A stretch of DNA of 64,000 nt from Locusta migratoria (GCA_026315105.1 CM048744.1:360097168-360161167), one strand, 5' to 3'; shown: positions 1-10,950, counted from the stretch's first letter. Notes: generated by a model from the sequence alone, not told the origin. Numbers and translations: made by a program.

Positions 1-375
1 CGTGCCAGCCATACATGTTCATATTTCGTTTCTTGCCAAATTCAAATATCGCTGTTATGAAGTATTGCAAGAATACGAGAAGAAAATACGTTTCGATTAT
101 GCTTCCATATTAGCCTGTTGAATCGCCTATTGACGTAAATTTCAAATCAAGAGGTAAGCAAGCAATTGTTTGTCACGTAATAACTAATGAGAAATCGTAT
201 GCCAAATTTAAATATGGTGGACAATGCGAAAATGCGTGCAAAACATCTGAATGTGCAGACACGCTGTAGTTGTACGTTCAGACACCAGAGTTATACATCC
301 ATTTTGTATAGAGCACAGACGTATATCACTAGACTGGCAAAGGTCCATCTGTGAAAGAAGCCTGACGCCACCATC
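1..375. other. No gene seen; short segment repeated in inverted orientation
   Basis: No plausible coding region. Bases about 299-375, read on the minus strand, resemble 1711-1785 on the plus strand: both have an ATGGYGGCG block followed by TTGCCAGTCTAGT and a TATAYGTCTGTG block. This is probably a diverged dispersed repeat; I cannot name it. Confidence 0.4.
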
Positions 376-383
376 TTGCCTCA

Positions 384-452
384 CAGTGGCGTAACTATGG
401 GGAGGGGGGGATGAGGGGAATAGAACCCCCCCCCCCCAGAACCCTCCACCCA

Positions 453-499
<47 letters not shown>

Positions 500-728
500 T
501 GAGAGAGAGAGAAGAAAAAGAAAAAAGAAATCGTATGACAGCAATCTGGTAAAGGTAAAGATTGGAAACTTGGGGTGTTTTACCATAAGCTTTCATTGGA
601 TGGGAGTGAATTAGTTTCTTCAACGGAAGTAGTAGATGATAGTCTGTCTGGAAACTGACTAAAATTTTCCTCGTCAAGCAGATATATCCCCCCCCCCCCC
701 CCAAAGCCAAGTCCTAGTTACGCCACTG
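384..728. mobile_element. hAT-type MITE, copy 1
   Basis: Non-autonomous DNA element with terminal inverted repeats CAGTGGCGTAACTA at the left and TAGTTACGCCACTG at the right. It is flanked by a perfect 8-bp target duplication TTGCCTCA (376-383 and 729-736), which is the hallmark length for hAT elements. Subterminal poly(C) tracts mirror each other. A second copy lies at 63322-63587 and shares the interior. Copy 1 differs by a 43-base A run (454-496) and a GA-rich stretch that copy 2 lacks. It encodes nothing convincing; ORFs through it are poly-Lys or poly-Phe artefacts. Confidence 0.9.
454..496. repeat. Poly(A) tract, 43 bases
   Basis: Uninterrupted A run inside the hAT-type MITE, followed by a GAGAGA/GAAAAAG-rich stretch. 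The sister copy at 63.4 kb has only nine A at this place, so this is a local expansion. Confidence 0.95.
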
Positions 729-736
729 TTGCCTCA

Positions 737-1269
737 CCTCACGTCAAAAAGTTTCCGTACGCCACTACTATGATCTTCTGATACGATATGACATAGTAAG
801 CTGTACTAGTTGGTTTGCACATGATTTGCATTTGAGCCAATACTTCCGCAATAACTGAATTTAACACATATGCGTACAATGTCAAATCGCGTGAGTTTGT
901 TGTCAATAATGTGACTTTGCCATTAGCCAGTCGCGTGACAATGCATATGTTTCGTCATTAAGTCTTCGTTTACGAGGGCAATTACTTTTACTGAGCGAAC
1001 GAGGGTACATACAGGAACTTGTCAGCCATAGAACAGGAACAGAATTATTTCTTTACGTACTTCATCGTCTGTACGAAACACTAATTAAGTCACACGGTGA
1101 GGATTTCTAAGAATATTAACATTCTGGCGAGGGCTTTCTACTGTTTTGTTGATGTTGCCAACATAATCATACGAGGCGCCGGGATGGTAAGTAGATTTTT
1201 CCGTTACTGTACTTACAGTTAAAGCAGACGGTAATTATCCGGAAAAGACTCCGAAGAATATAGATATCT
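737..1269. other. Unassigned AT-rich sequence
   Basis: No coding region, RNA gene or element end recognised on either strand. Confidence 0.5.
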
Positions 1270-1570
1270 GTTGTCCAAGACAAATAGCACATTTATAACG
1301 GTAATACTATTATAAGAAAAGCTGAAGTTGATCGAAAGTGGTAACTGATTAATATAAACAGGAAATGCGACTCATTAGTGTGTGTGTCAAAGCAGACTGT
1401 AGATTTAGTAAGAATTCTCAAAAGTAGAAGAATACGTGTTATCCACGATAAAAAACACTTTTGTGATGACCATACTACTGAATGAAAATCCGAAGTTGAA
1501 TGAACTGATACAAATTAATAATAACAGCAAATAAATGCATTTCATTACTGTATGTGTCAAAGCTTACGCC
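1270..1570 (+). repeat. Diverged two-unit tandem duplication
   Basis: Two units of roughly 170 bp period. Unit 1 runs from about 1270 to 1405 and unit 2 from about 1440 to 1570. Shared landmarks are a GAAGTTGA..GAA..ACTGAT block, an AATATAAACAG / AATAACAGC block and an ATTA.TGTRTGTGTCAAAGC block. Divergence is high, so this is an old duplication or satellite remnant. Confidence 0.5.
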
Positions 1571-2544
1571 AATTGAAAAAAATTACAGCCATGTACAACA
1601 TACGAATTCCGATAAGTCTAAAAACAGCGAAGCTACGTCAATTCATTGGTATTTTTACGACAGATTTCTGTAGCAACACAAACGACTGCTTATACGTTTG
1701 TAGTATATAAATATGGCGGCGAGACTTCTCTAAGACCAATGATACTGTATATGGCATTGCCAGTCTAGTACTATATGTCTGTGGTGTGGAGATCAACGGC
1801 AACGGCAAACACCAGGCAGTGACCAGATACATATGTCGTCAGCGGAGAAACTTCGACGGTGTGCCGCTGTGTAGTCGATGTAGAACATGCAACAGATAAA
1901 ATCAAACGTATTTCACAAAGATATTGTTCTAAATACTATTAAAATATCATGACAAACATAATAAACACATTATTAATCAAGAAATTCTACAGCAAAACTG
2001 AGCTTAACTAAGAAATGAGTAGACTATTAAAATTTCGTACCACTACAACGTGACCCCTCTGGATTTATGCTTGTGAGGATTCGTAAAAGACGTTGTCCAT
2101 AAAGAAGTTACAAATAGACCTGAAGATATGCGACAGAGAATTGTGAGAGCATGTGTTTCGATAAGTGCCAAAGTGATACGGAATACCATTCAATCCATGA
2201 TAAGAAGTTTGCAGTGGTGCATTGATACCAATTGTCATTACTTCCAACACCTTCATGACGCCTTTTTTCTTTAACCTTAGTTGTTACATATAATTGGACT
2301 CGTCTCGAAGTACCAAACTATAGTATTGCATTACAAAAATAAATAAATTGACGTTCATATCTTTTTTTACGAACCTTCCTAGGAACAAAAAACCATCCTG
2401 ATATGCTGGCCCCCGTTGTCTCATGCAACTTTTGTCCTACATACTTTTCAGCTCCTATCATACTTTCGGAGTTATTCTTCGTGACAGTAGCTAGTGACTC
2501 ACTCCTCGTTGACTCATCTGAAGATCACTGGCAGGTGTTCAGTC
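1571..2544. other. Unassigned sequence
   Basis: No supported gene. The ATGGCGGCG..TTGCCAGTCTAGT block at 1711-1785 is the partner of the inverted segment near 299-375. ORFs here are under 65 codons, in unrelated frames, with no recognisable motif. Confidence 0.4.
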
Positions 2545-3290
2545 GAAATATCTACATCTACATGGGATACTCTGCAAATCGCATTTAAGTGCCTGGCAGA
2601 GGTTTCATCGAACCACACTTATACTATTTATCTCAAATTCCATTCTCGAATAGCGCGCGGGAAGAAAGAACACCTGAATCTCTCCGTTCGATCTCTGATT
2701 TCTCGTATTTCATTCTGATGATCATTTCTACCTATGTAAGTGGGAGTAAACTATATATTTTCGCATTCGGAGGAGAATGTTGGCGATTGGAGATTCGCAA
2801 GTAGCCCACGCCGCAGCGATAAGCGTCGTTGTTGTAATGATTCCCATCCCAGATCCTGTATCGTGACAGTACGAAACGAGCTGCCCTTCTTTGGACTCTT
2901 TCGATGTCCTCCGTCAAACCCACCTGATAAGGATCCCACACTGCGCTGCAAAATGTTCAAATGTTTGTATAGTTTATGGGACTTAACTACGGGGTCATCA
3001 GTCCCTAAACTTACAAACTACTTATGAACTAACTAATACTAAGGACAGCACAAATATCCATGCCCGAGGGGGGATTCGAACCCCCGACCGTAGTGGCCGT
3101 GCAGACCGTGACTGGAGCGCCTCAGTCCCCTCGGCCACCGCGGCCGGCCATTGGGCTGCAATACTCCAAAAATGGACGGACAAGCGTAGTGTATGCAGTT
3201 TCTTTTGTAGTTCTGTTGCATGTTTTAAGGGTTCTGCCAATAAAACGCAGTCTCTGGTTCGCCTTTCCCACGATATTATCCTGTAATGGA
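2545..3290 (-). pseudogene. LINE relic, RT C-terminus and 3' UTR (Jockey/CR1-like), split by a SINE
   Basis: Minus-strand coding remnant of a non-LTR retrotransposon. Between 3165 and 3245 it reads the thumb-region signature TTKETAYTTLVRPFLEYC. After the SINE at 2951-3148 it resumes with WDPYQVGLTEDIERVQRR and AARFVLSRYR. These are hallmarks of the distal reverse transcriptase ORF of Jockey/CR1-type elements. A frame change separates this from LGWESLQQRR. The 3' UTR continues to a TACATCTACAT-type tail (rc GTAGAT repeats) near 2550, which marks the 3' end and sets the orientation. It is broken by frameshifts and carries no upstream RT. Confidence 0.75.
2951..3148 (-). mobile_element. tRNA-derived SINE, family A
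   Basis: Read on the minus strand: head GCCGGCCGCGGTGGCCGAG (A-box-like), B box GGTTCGAATCC, a conserved body with TTTGTAAGTTTAGGGACTG, and an AACATTTGAACATTTT tail. A 13-bp imperfect target duplication flanks it (CACTGCGCTGCAA at 2939-2951, CATTGGGCTGCAA at 3149-3161). Removing it rejoins the LINE relic. The head resembles a Leu/Ser tRNA 5' half. Confidence 0.9.
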
Positions 3291-3506
3291 GTTTACGGCT
3301 GCAAACCTAAAATCTCTTTGGACATTTGATTCGCCGGAAAAATTTAAAATTTCACAACCCTTGAGAATTTCATCAATAAAATTTTCCGAGAAGACCTACG
3401 TGCCGTAAAAGAAGCAGCTGTTTTTCCGGATATTTGCATTAATACTTGAGACGACGAGTAGTCTGTGGAGGCGTGCAGTAGTAGTGTTGCGTGGCATGTT
3501 TGGCAG

Positions 3507-3699
3507 GCTCCGGCGGCTGGGAGCGCTGGTTCCGGAACTCGTCGGACGCGGCGATGGACCGCGTGCTGGCGCGGGCCGAGCTGCTGCCGGACGTGCACGC
3601 CGCGCTGCGCAACGTCACCGCCAGCTGGCGCCGCTCCTACGCCTTCCTGGGGCCGCGCGCGCTCCTCGACTTCATCATCAGGACCAACTACACCGTCAG
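3507..3699 (+). CDS. Candidate host-gene exon, unidentified protein
   Basis: A sharply GC- and CpG-rich block in AT-rich surroundings, open in one frame for 64 codons. A pyrimidine-poor acceptor (TTTGGCAG) precedes base 3507 and a good donor (CAG|GTAGGC) follows 3699. Exon length 193 leaves two bases of a split codon at each end, so neighbours would be in other exons. The peptide begins SGGWERWFRNSSDAAMDR and ends LLDFIIRTNYTVR. Three N-x-S/T sequons (NSS, NVT, NYT) suggest an extracellular or lumenal protein. I do not recognise the family. G/C-ending codons dominate, unlike every transposon ORF here. Alternatives are a GC-rich repeat or a pseudogene. No partner exon was found in this window. 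Confidence 0.55.
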
Positions 3700-3791
3700 G
3701 TAGGCCGACGACACTAGCTACACCAGCCACCAGTGCTGTTGCATTAAGTACAAGTACAAGCACTGAGTTACAATTTCTGTTCTCGCCGGTT

Positions 3792-3796
<5 letters not shown>

Positions 3797-3842
<46 letters not shown>
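3797..3842. repeat. Poly(T) tract, 46 bases
   Basis: Uninterrupted T run 98 bp downstream of the candidate exon donor site. It could be the rc of a retroelement A tail or a mononucleotide expansion. Confidence 0.95.
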
Positions 3843-3843
<1 letters not shown>

Positions 3844-3947
3844 TGCTTGGCACTTTTTTTCTCTTTATTTTTTATTTAGTAAATTTTTATTAGAGTTGTT
3901 ATTTATTGAGTGATTTCATCTGCAGTCGCATTTCGTCAAAAATTTGC

Positions 3948-3950
<3 letters not shown>

Positions 3951-3984
<34 letters not shown>
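3951..3984. repeat. Poly(T) tract, 34 bases
   Basis: Second uninterrupted T run, 108 bp after the previous one; the intervening sequence is AT-rich with no gene. Confidence 0.95.
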
Positions 3985-3987
<3 letters not shown>

Positions 3988-4845
3988 GCAGAAGTATTAT
4001 TTGGAACTAGCTTAAACCTGCGGCTCCACTCGCGTGTTGGATGATTACGATAGATAAGTTACCTTTCAGTAGTGTGCTATGAGACTGGTTTTGAAGGATG
4101 AAATGAAATACAATAGCTTATTTAGAAACGAACATTTTAAATCAACATTATCAGGAAAGTAAGGAGTGTAGATCAAATCACACGTAAAAATGCAATCGTT
4201 TCGAAGAATCCAATCACGAAATTCAACAATCATCATTGTAGTAAGACACAGATCGATCACTTGATGTAATGCCCGAAATGTCAAATCGACTTTTTTAAGG
4301 AGATGTATGAAAAAAAATTTCTTTTTTATTGCTGTATTTATTTATTCTTATATTTCCTTATTCGTATGCTTATCCTTACAGAGAAAGAGCTGAAGACATT
4401 GTACCATGCATAGACCAAAGATATGGTCTGTGGCATCAGGTTTCGCTGTATGTAACCTCCTTGCTGTAGAGTCATAGACGTCATCGCTGGCCTTCAGTCC
4501 GAATTTCTTTTATAATTTGACAACTTTCAACAACAATATCTTCCACCCCCTTTATAGCTATCGGCATGGAACTGCTATGGTGTACAACGGGAGACTTTGG
4601 ACAACAATTAGATAAAGACCATTCGTTTCCGTTCTGTAGTTTTCGCTGCAGAGCGAAATATTAACACACACACACCCGTAGAATTTTATATACACAGATA
4701 ACTTTCCATCCCAATATAGTCCACCCTTTTATCATTATCAACCCTCAAGCAACAATGCAACCAATAAAACCATTTTCAAAGAGTAAATATATTTTTCAAA
4801 GAGTAATTATTGTTCCGTATTTCGCGTTATATTCCTCAAATTACT
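3985..4845. other. Unassigned AT-rich sequence
   Basis: No gene seen. A short (CA)n stretch lies at about 4665-4677. If 3507-3699 is an exon, this would be intronic. Confidence 0.4.
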
Positions 4846-5130
4846 AAATATCTATCAGATCGGTACAAAACCGCGCGTAAAACCTTACTCAGGTATAAAG
4901 TAGTAACTGTACAAATCTTTAAGTCTCTGCCTCTTGTTCGGACGTGATAAGCGTACACTGAACAGACATTCACATTAATATATATAGATAAATAGCTATC
5001 CGATCGCCGTAAAACCGTGCCTAAAGCCTTCGCTGGGTAGACATTACTAACTGTACAAATTTTTAGCTCTTTATGTCTTGTGGTTCAGACGTGATAAACG
5101 TACACCGAACAGACACTCACATTTATAGAT
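4846..5130 (+). repeat. Two-unit tandem repeat, ~140-bp period
   Basis: Unit 1 (about 4846-4985) and unit 2 (about 4990-5130) share, in order: TAAATA..TATC.GATCG, AAAACC.YGC, CTAACTGTACAAAT, CAGACGTGATAA.CGTACAC, and CGAACAGACA.TCACATT, each ending in a TATAGATA block. It is an old duplicated repeat; function unknown. Confidence 0.6.
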
Positions 5131-5469
5131 ATAGATTTGATGATTAATTTGGTGTGAGATTTATTAAATTTGTTTGACTGGAAGTATTTTTAATATAATT
5201 TAATCCAATTATTGCAAATGACGTTTTTAGGATTTCGTAAACCATATGTCAGCTAAAAACCTATATCTCAAGAACCACAAGGTCTAGAATGCTGTGGTTT
5301 GATTTAAATTGTAGTGAAAACTTTTCTGCATAAGTTGGTAGGACTTGCATAACAGTTTCGAGTCTCGTTTGCGTTGTGCATGCGATATTATTGGTGTAAC
5401 GTTTGTGAGTACTTCATTCTTTTTGCTGTTGTGCTAATGTACTCTTGATGCTTTTTATCTAATTATTAA

Positions 5470-5964
5470 ATTTGACAATGAAAAGAGTAAAAGGAGTTTT
5501 CAAGAAAATAAAAAACATAAGAAGCAACCAAAATAACCTAGATGCTATGAAAAGGCTGTGTGGGCAAAAGTTTTCCATAGTATATCAACAGATTACAATC
5601 CGATCCACTACCTTTGCTCAGGCGAGTGGTGTAAATATGAAAAAGCTGAAGCACTGGAACTTTAGATACATTTACCTGAGGCTGCAATGATAGCTGTAAA
5701 GCCAGTTTATAGAGATGTGGAAAATCCAGATATATTGAAGAAATGTCTAACGGGAAAACACAGAATGTGAATGAGTCATTCAAAAATGTAATGTGGACAA
5801 GAGAACCTAAATCAACATTGAAACTTGTTGTGTTTGACGCTGTTATCACATTAAATGAATGCTGGTAGACTAAAAGTCTTAGAGGAATTGGGTGTAAAGA
5901 CTGGTTGGAATACAAAAGACATACTAGAGGAACTGGACAAGCGGCGCGTCAGGAATGCTGAACT
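5470..5964 (+). pseudogene. Transposase-like coding relic, 5' part (cut by LTR element)
   Basis: Plus-strand coding remnant in several frames. Visible blocks are AVWAKVFHSISTDYNP, a GEWCKYEKAEAL block, then KCLTGKTQNVNESFKNVMW, TREPKST and a VFDAVITLNE block, ending KRRVRNAEL at the insertion point. The CL-G-TQN-NES-x(3-4)-W-x-R-PK signature recurs in a group of uncharacterised insect transposon-like proteins I know only by pattern. Frameshifts make it a pseudogene. The reading frame continues across the LTR element at 15772 (see that entry). A DNA-transposon origin is inferred; no TIRs were found. Confidence 0.55.
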
Positions 5965-7056
5965 TGAAACATTTCTTTTTTTTCTTATTTTAATTTAAAT
6001 TTTTAAGTCAGTATAAATTTTTGCAGGTTAATGTGAGCACGAAATAGAATAACTGTAAAGAGTGGTTGGGAGCAATATTTCAATACTGGTTACGTAGCAA
6101 AACCATCCATCTATTGAAATGAATCTACTATGCTATACTTTTAGAGAAATTAATGAGCTAAGCACCAAGAAAGTAGTTAAAAATCCTTTTCTAACCTGGC
6201 TGATACTGATAAGCAACGTGAACCTAACTGTCGGAGACATTATCACTATTGCTGATTTTGTAACTAAGTTTGCGGCTAGTTGATCTGTTACTAATCGAAA
6301 ATGGTAAGTCGCTCGTAATCTCAGGGTCGCAGTTAGAATAATTATTTAATAAAAGAACGTGATAAAAATGATCTACACATCTACACATGTAGGTCTACAC
6401 ATCTCCAACAATTAGATTCGTTAATCAGTTAATTCATTATTCTTTTGTCCTGAAAAATAAGTTGCAGCACAGTTAAATGAAAAATGTGAAAGGAAAAAAT
6501 AAGGTTCCAATCTCACTACAAATAAGTACTCGGACAAATTTCGGTAAACTCACGAAACAATTATTATTGAAATAAATGAAGCAAGTCTACTTATACATCA
6601 CATTCAAAGTTCAGTTACCTTTGTGAAATCTGATTAAATTCATACAGTCGAGATCAGGTCATAAATTCAGTACATCATTTCAATTACAACTTTCTCATTG
6701 AGATATATCGTACAGACATTTTCACAATTCATCAGGTCATACAAGCGTAATATGGAAGAGAAGTTTACTAGACAAGAGCATAATGCAGAACAAGATGCAG
6801 AAGAGAAAATTGGCGTCACTACTCCTTTCTTTTAAAATGAAACAATAGTTAACTCTAAGTATTATTCTAATTGCTCTTTGTTCAGAGTTAGTCTTTGACT
6901 TAAGTTTTTCAAAGAATATATTGCGTCTTTAAGAATTTAGTGACACATTGAAAATGATACAAAATTACAAGAAAAAATATACAAATATAAGCATAATTAA
7001 TTTAAATATGGGCAAATAAATATTGTTTTGTATGTGGAGGCGCATGTAACACTACA
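5965..7056 (-). repeat. LTR (3' LTR on the minus strand)
   Basis: 1092 bp, nearly identical to 14682-15767. Visible differences include a 12-bp insertion here near 6794-6805 and scattered substitutions. Outer side abuts the AACT duplication. The last bases ACTACA (plus strand) are the inverted form of the TGTAGT terminus. Confidence 0.92.
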
Positions 7057-7080
7057 TGGCCCCCACGAGGCCTGGAGGTT
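7057..7080 (-). other. Candidate polypurine tract
   Basis: Immediately 5' (minus strand) of the 3' LTR, the sequence reads GTGGGGGCCA before TGTAGT. G-rich and correctly placed, but short and imperfect. Confidence 0.35.
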
Positions 7081-9210
7081 ACTTTGTTATCGACAGACCT
7101 CGTCACGTTAAGAAAATTACGTATTGAATCATTTCTGTTCAAGCCTTAGACATATATGAATACATCACTGAAAAAAACAAGTATATCACTGCAATATTAG
7201 ACAAACAGTACGTTCAAAAGGTAAAATTATTTATAATATTCACATATTGTTTTTCTGTGGTTACAATTAGGCCTACATTTATGGACATAAATCAGTTACA
7301 TGAGCGTATTAACCTGCCTCAGTGAAAATAAGTGTTTACTGTCAAAGCTCATTAGTGATTGCATATTTGGTTATCAATTGCTCATAAATGTATACATTTC
7401 CCTTTTTTAGTATAGGTGTATAGACATAATTCATAGATACACATACACATATGTAGAGATTACTACTTTTCATTTAAGTTTGTTTCTTGTTAATTGGCAT
7501 AAATAAATCGACATAAATTGTTCACATAAGCACATACATATAAATATTTACAGGACACAGAAAAGACAAGACAAATGAATAAAAATGAGATGTATGACAA
7601 AATATTGTAATTTTTTATAGTGAGATTTTTTTATTTTTACATACAAGTTCCATTCTTCGTGTGGCTTTGTTGTCACCAATTTCATAGTGGGCACAATCTA
7701 TTTTTTAGATTTTAACGACACTTGGTCGTCTGAATAGAAATTTTGCGTCACACGCTTTCACTTGCGACATTTTGTCATCTTAGTAGAATTTTGTGATACA
7801 CACTTACACTTTTACGCACTTTTGACGTATGTCAGCTGCAGCGTGGGAACTATTAGCTGACGACAGGATGATGAGCCTAGATGATGGGCCCCGCCCCCGA
7901 TGGCTATGATTAGTCTGTTATTGGGTGTCGGCTCACCTACATCTGGCTTTGGATTGGCTACCGTTGATAGGCGGCGTAGGTAATGGCGTGCAAGCCGCAT
8001 TTGCGCTCGTCCGCCCCCTCATCAACAGGCTCGGCATGAAAAATACGAAGTCATAGCCGCACATAAGTTTTTTTTATAATATATTTTAAATAATTTTTTA
8101 TGCTCTGCGTCATCACAGGCTTTGTGTTTGTGTGAGTTACGTGTCTTACTATTTGTGCATGTACGTCCTTTTCATATTACACGGTAACCACATAAACTGT
8201 TTTTGAGTGCGGTCTTCATTGTTGTTTCTTAAACAGTATATTTCATTTAAAATGCTCATTGTTATCCGTACTTCAGCTCTGGTTAATGTCCTTTCATTAC
8301 ATGCTGGAGTACTGATGTTACTGCGTATTGGTATGCAGGCGTAATTTCCTTGAGTTCGGTTGTGTTGCCAACCTTACCAACACATTCTTTGTGTGCCGCT
8401 AAGTAAGATTTTACCCGACTCCGTCTTTGAGCACAGATAGTCTTTGTTTTCGTTTCTTTATGTAATGTTTCAATCTGTAGGTAGTATCTGAACTGTTTTA
8501 TGTCTACCTTTGTCTGTAAGTGATAGTATTATGTACACTGCTTTAAATAAATAGAACTTTCGTGAGAGTTAACTTTTAAATGGAAGAAAATTGTAAAGAT
8601 TATTCGCGTGAGCAGAAACTTTGTTTTTTCCTTTTCACATATATTCTTTCCTATTTTTATTGTTTACTTCAAATTGAAGTTTACATGTTGCATTTTTTAT
8701 CACATATTGTGATATATATATGCAAAATTATGCTCTTTTCTGTGTATGGTGAAGGTTGAGTCAACCTGTGATTCACACATGGCTAGCATGACAATTAAAA
8801 TACACAAATAAATATTCATAAATAAATAACATTAATTCAAGTAATAAGGTAAAGTAAAGGTATGGAACACCTGTTCCCTAACCTTGTGTGAGTAAATCAT
8901 TTTACTGAAGTGTCGTGCGATTTCCTACTCGTATTTTATTAGTCAAAATGGTGTGTATTCACTGAGAAAGGAAACTGGAAGACATTCTTCCTACGTGGAC
9001 ATATCAATTGGCTCATAGTATACTATTTACATGACTTAGGCTACTTTTTATACTAATAAATTGACAATTAAAAACTAGGCTACATGACATATGTACCTTA
9101 TGGTTTAAAACATGAACTTACATCTAAAATTGTAGTTTCTTTCAAAAAGAGAATAGTCGTATTGGTAATGTGCTGACTTTTGAGTAGGTCAGAATTTCTC
9201 TACCTCTATA
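7081..9210 (-). other. Internal region of LTR element without coding capacity
   Basis: About 2.1 kb between the 3' LTR and the broken pol linker. No RT, RNase H or integrase motif is seen in any minus frame, and ORFs are short. Either pol was deleted and replaced, or this is a long 3' untranslated part. Confidence 0.55.
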
Positions 9211-9838
9211 CTATGCAGTGTCTGCATGATTTGTCATTCTTTTGAAAAATGGTTTTTCACAGGTAATCTCTTTTTTAACCTCCTCTCTCCTTGACCATGG
9301 AATGGAATAGTTTCGGCAACAATAAGTTAAGTGAGATGCCACATTTATATGATAAACGTATCCCTTTATGACACCATTTTGTAGAGAAAACATCTATAAA
9401 ATTAACTAAGAGATTATATAACTCTGTTTTCTGTTCATTAGATAGGTAACTACTTTCTGAAACCTTCTCCTTCATCTGATCTATCGTAGGAATGACTTCT
9501 TCTAAATTTATTGACACAGTATCTGTTGGATTTAAACCTGTTATAGGATCCTCTTCCTGACACATACATAATTCTACATTCGTTAACTTGATATTAACGC
9601 TGTTACACAACTTACTGTCTGTGCTTTGGGTCCGTAGCAAATCTATACATAAAGTCTTCCCCTCAATCTCAACAATACACTTTCCTTGGCGAAGGTCAAC
9701 TACAGCGTTGCCTTGCCTTAAAAATTGCATATCTAAAATACATCCTACTGATAATCCATTTACAACGAGAAACGAACATTCCACTGTGCCGTTCTCAAAA
9801 TAAACCTCCAACAACACTTGCTTTTGTATTCTTTGCAC
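9211..9838 (-). pseudogene. Pol linker relic: end of retropepsin to start of RT
   Basis: Minus strand. The ORF 9838-9275 contains LDMQFLRQGNAVVDLRQGK, the typical distal retropepsin block. Next comes LSNEQKTELYNLLVNFIDVFS, the conserved run-up to RT in Ty3/gypsy Pol. Frame is then lost. A second frame (9393-9211) carries the HINVASHLTYCC..IPWSRREEVKKEI block, matching the position where gypsy RT begins. No further RT motif follows. At least one frameshift is present. Confidence 0.7.
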
Positions 9839-9871
9839 ACGAAACCCAATTGCACTCGAGACTACACAGTT

Positions 9872-10147
9872 TTAAACAGGTAAAGCAGGTACCGTGACCT
9901 CATGCTTAATTCTGTTAAATAAATCTTTACTAATTACATTCATATTAGCACCTGCGTCAATAATAACGAAAGTTGAAATTCCTGCTATTCTAGCTAATAC
10001 AGCTGTTTGGATTATATCTTTACCATTTTTGTGCGGACAAGGTTTTTCTTGTATCAGTTCATTTCTTATGTCCTTTCCTTCGTTATACCTTAAGAACAAA
10101 ATTCTACCATACTTCTTGTGGTCGCCCCCATTCCCCTCCGCGGCCAA
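9872..10147 (-). pseudogene. Retropepsin (aspartic protease) domain of LTR element
   Basis: Minus-strand 91-codon segment with the flap/active-site region FVIIDAGANMNVISKDLF. The usual D-S/T-G is D-A-G here, so catalytic competence is doubtful. It is in the same frame as the 9838-9275 ORF, separated by a single in-frame TAA 11 codons upstream of it. Once one protease-pol ORF, now interrupted by a nonsense codon. Confidence 0.7.
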
Positions 10148-10242
10148 AATTCGGGGGCCAAATACGACCGCCTCTAGTTTGACGCTTGTTCGGTAGGCGG
10201 AGATGCCTCGTTTGATTCTATCACCTCCACAATTCGTATCGG

Positions 10243-10764
10243 TTAAATATCATCTTGTGGTCGGGTTTGGTTCAAGTTCTGACTACTTGTCGGTTGTTCA
10301 TGCGTTGTTTGTACATGATTCCACGACTGTGGACCCCTGAAATGACCTCTCCATGTATTATTTTGATTGTTTCCATTATTATAGTTCCCGTTATGGTTTT
10401 GATTACCTTGCCTTGGCTGGTTGTAACCCGGATGGTACCTATTGTCAAATGTGCGTTTTATAACCGAAGCGCCGTTATGACCATTTATGGCATTTCCATT
10501 GCTTCGGTTATTCCTGTTATTATTCGCTCTGTTGAATATATTGCCATTATTCCCTGATTGGTTTTGTGTGTCTGAATTATTATTATTCCCGTTATTATGA
10601 TTTGTGTTGTTATTGTTGGTTCCGTTGTTACCTATACGTTGTTTTTCGTAGACACTATCTACTTCATCAACGACTGACAAAAATTCTTTCAGATCGTACA
10701 GTGGTGCTCTTATAAGCCAATGTCCTATTTCTGTGGGGATCAGCACTTTGGCTGCTATCGACAA
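10243..10764 (-). pseudogene. Gag C-terminal region, Asn-rich
   Basis: Minus-strand ORF of 173 codons. The N-terminal third has the PLYDLKEFLSVVDEVDSVYE block seen in the distal Gag of insect Ty3/gypsy elements. The rest is low complexity, with Asn runs and RGH/RGP patches, compatible with a basic nucleic-acid-binding tail. No CCHC zinc knuckle is present. The upstream Gag was displaced by the LINE insertion and is not recognisable at 14255-14660. Confidence 0.6.
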
Positions 10765-10950
10765 TATTCTGATCGATATTCTGTGTTGATTGCATCATTT
10801 CTAATTTAAATGCTAGTCTAGTTTTTACCATAATTTGCTTACACAAAATTAAATGAAACTAGCACTGCCCCCAGATCCAACAATTATTTCACCACAGTTA
10901 ACTAATATCTTCACATGGTACAATAATTTTACATGCATATATATATTTAA

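Noticed and set aside
411..614. Poly-Lys / poly-Phe proteins
   Set aside because: They are translations of a homopolymer tract and the G/C runs of a MITE.
3060..3148. tRNA gene suggested by A-box and B-box motifs (also at each other SINE)
   Set aside because: The motifs are in the heads of SINEs with bodies, tails and target duplications; no complete cloverleaf with CCA-end pairing is formed.
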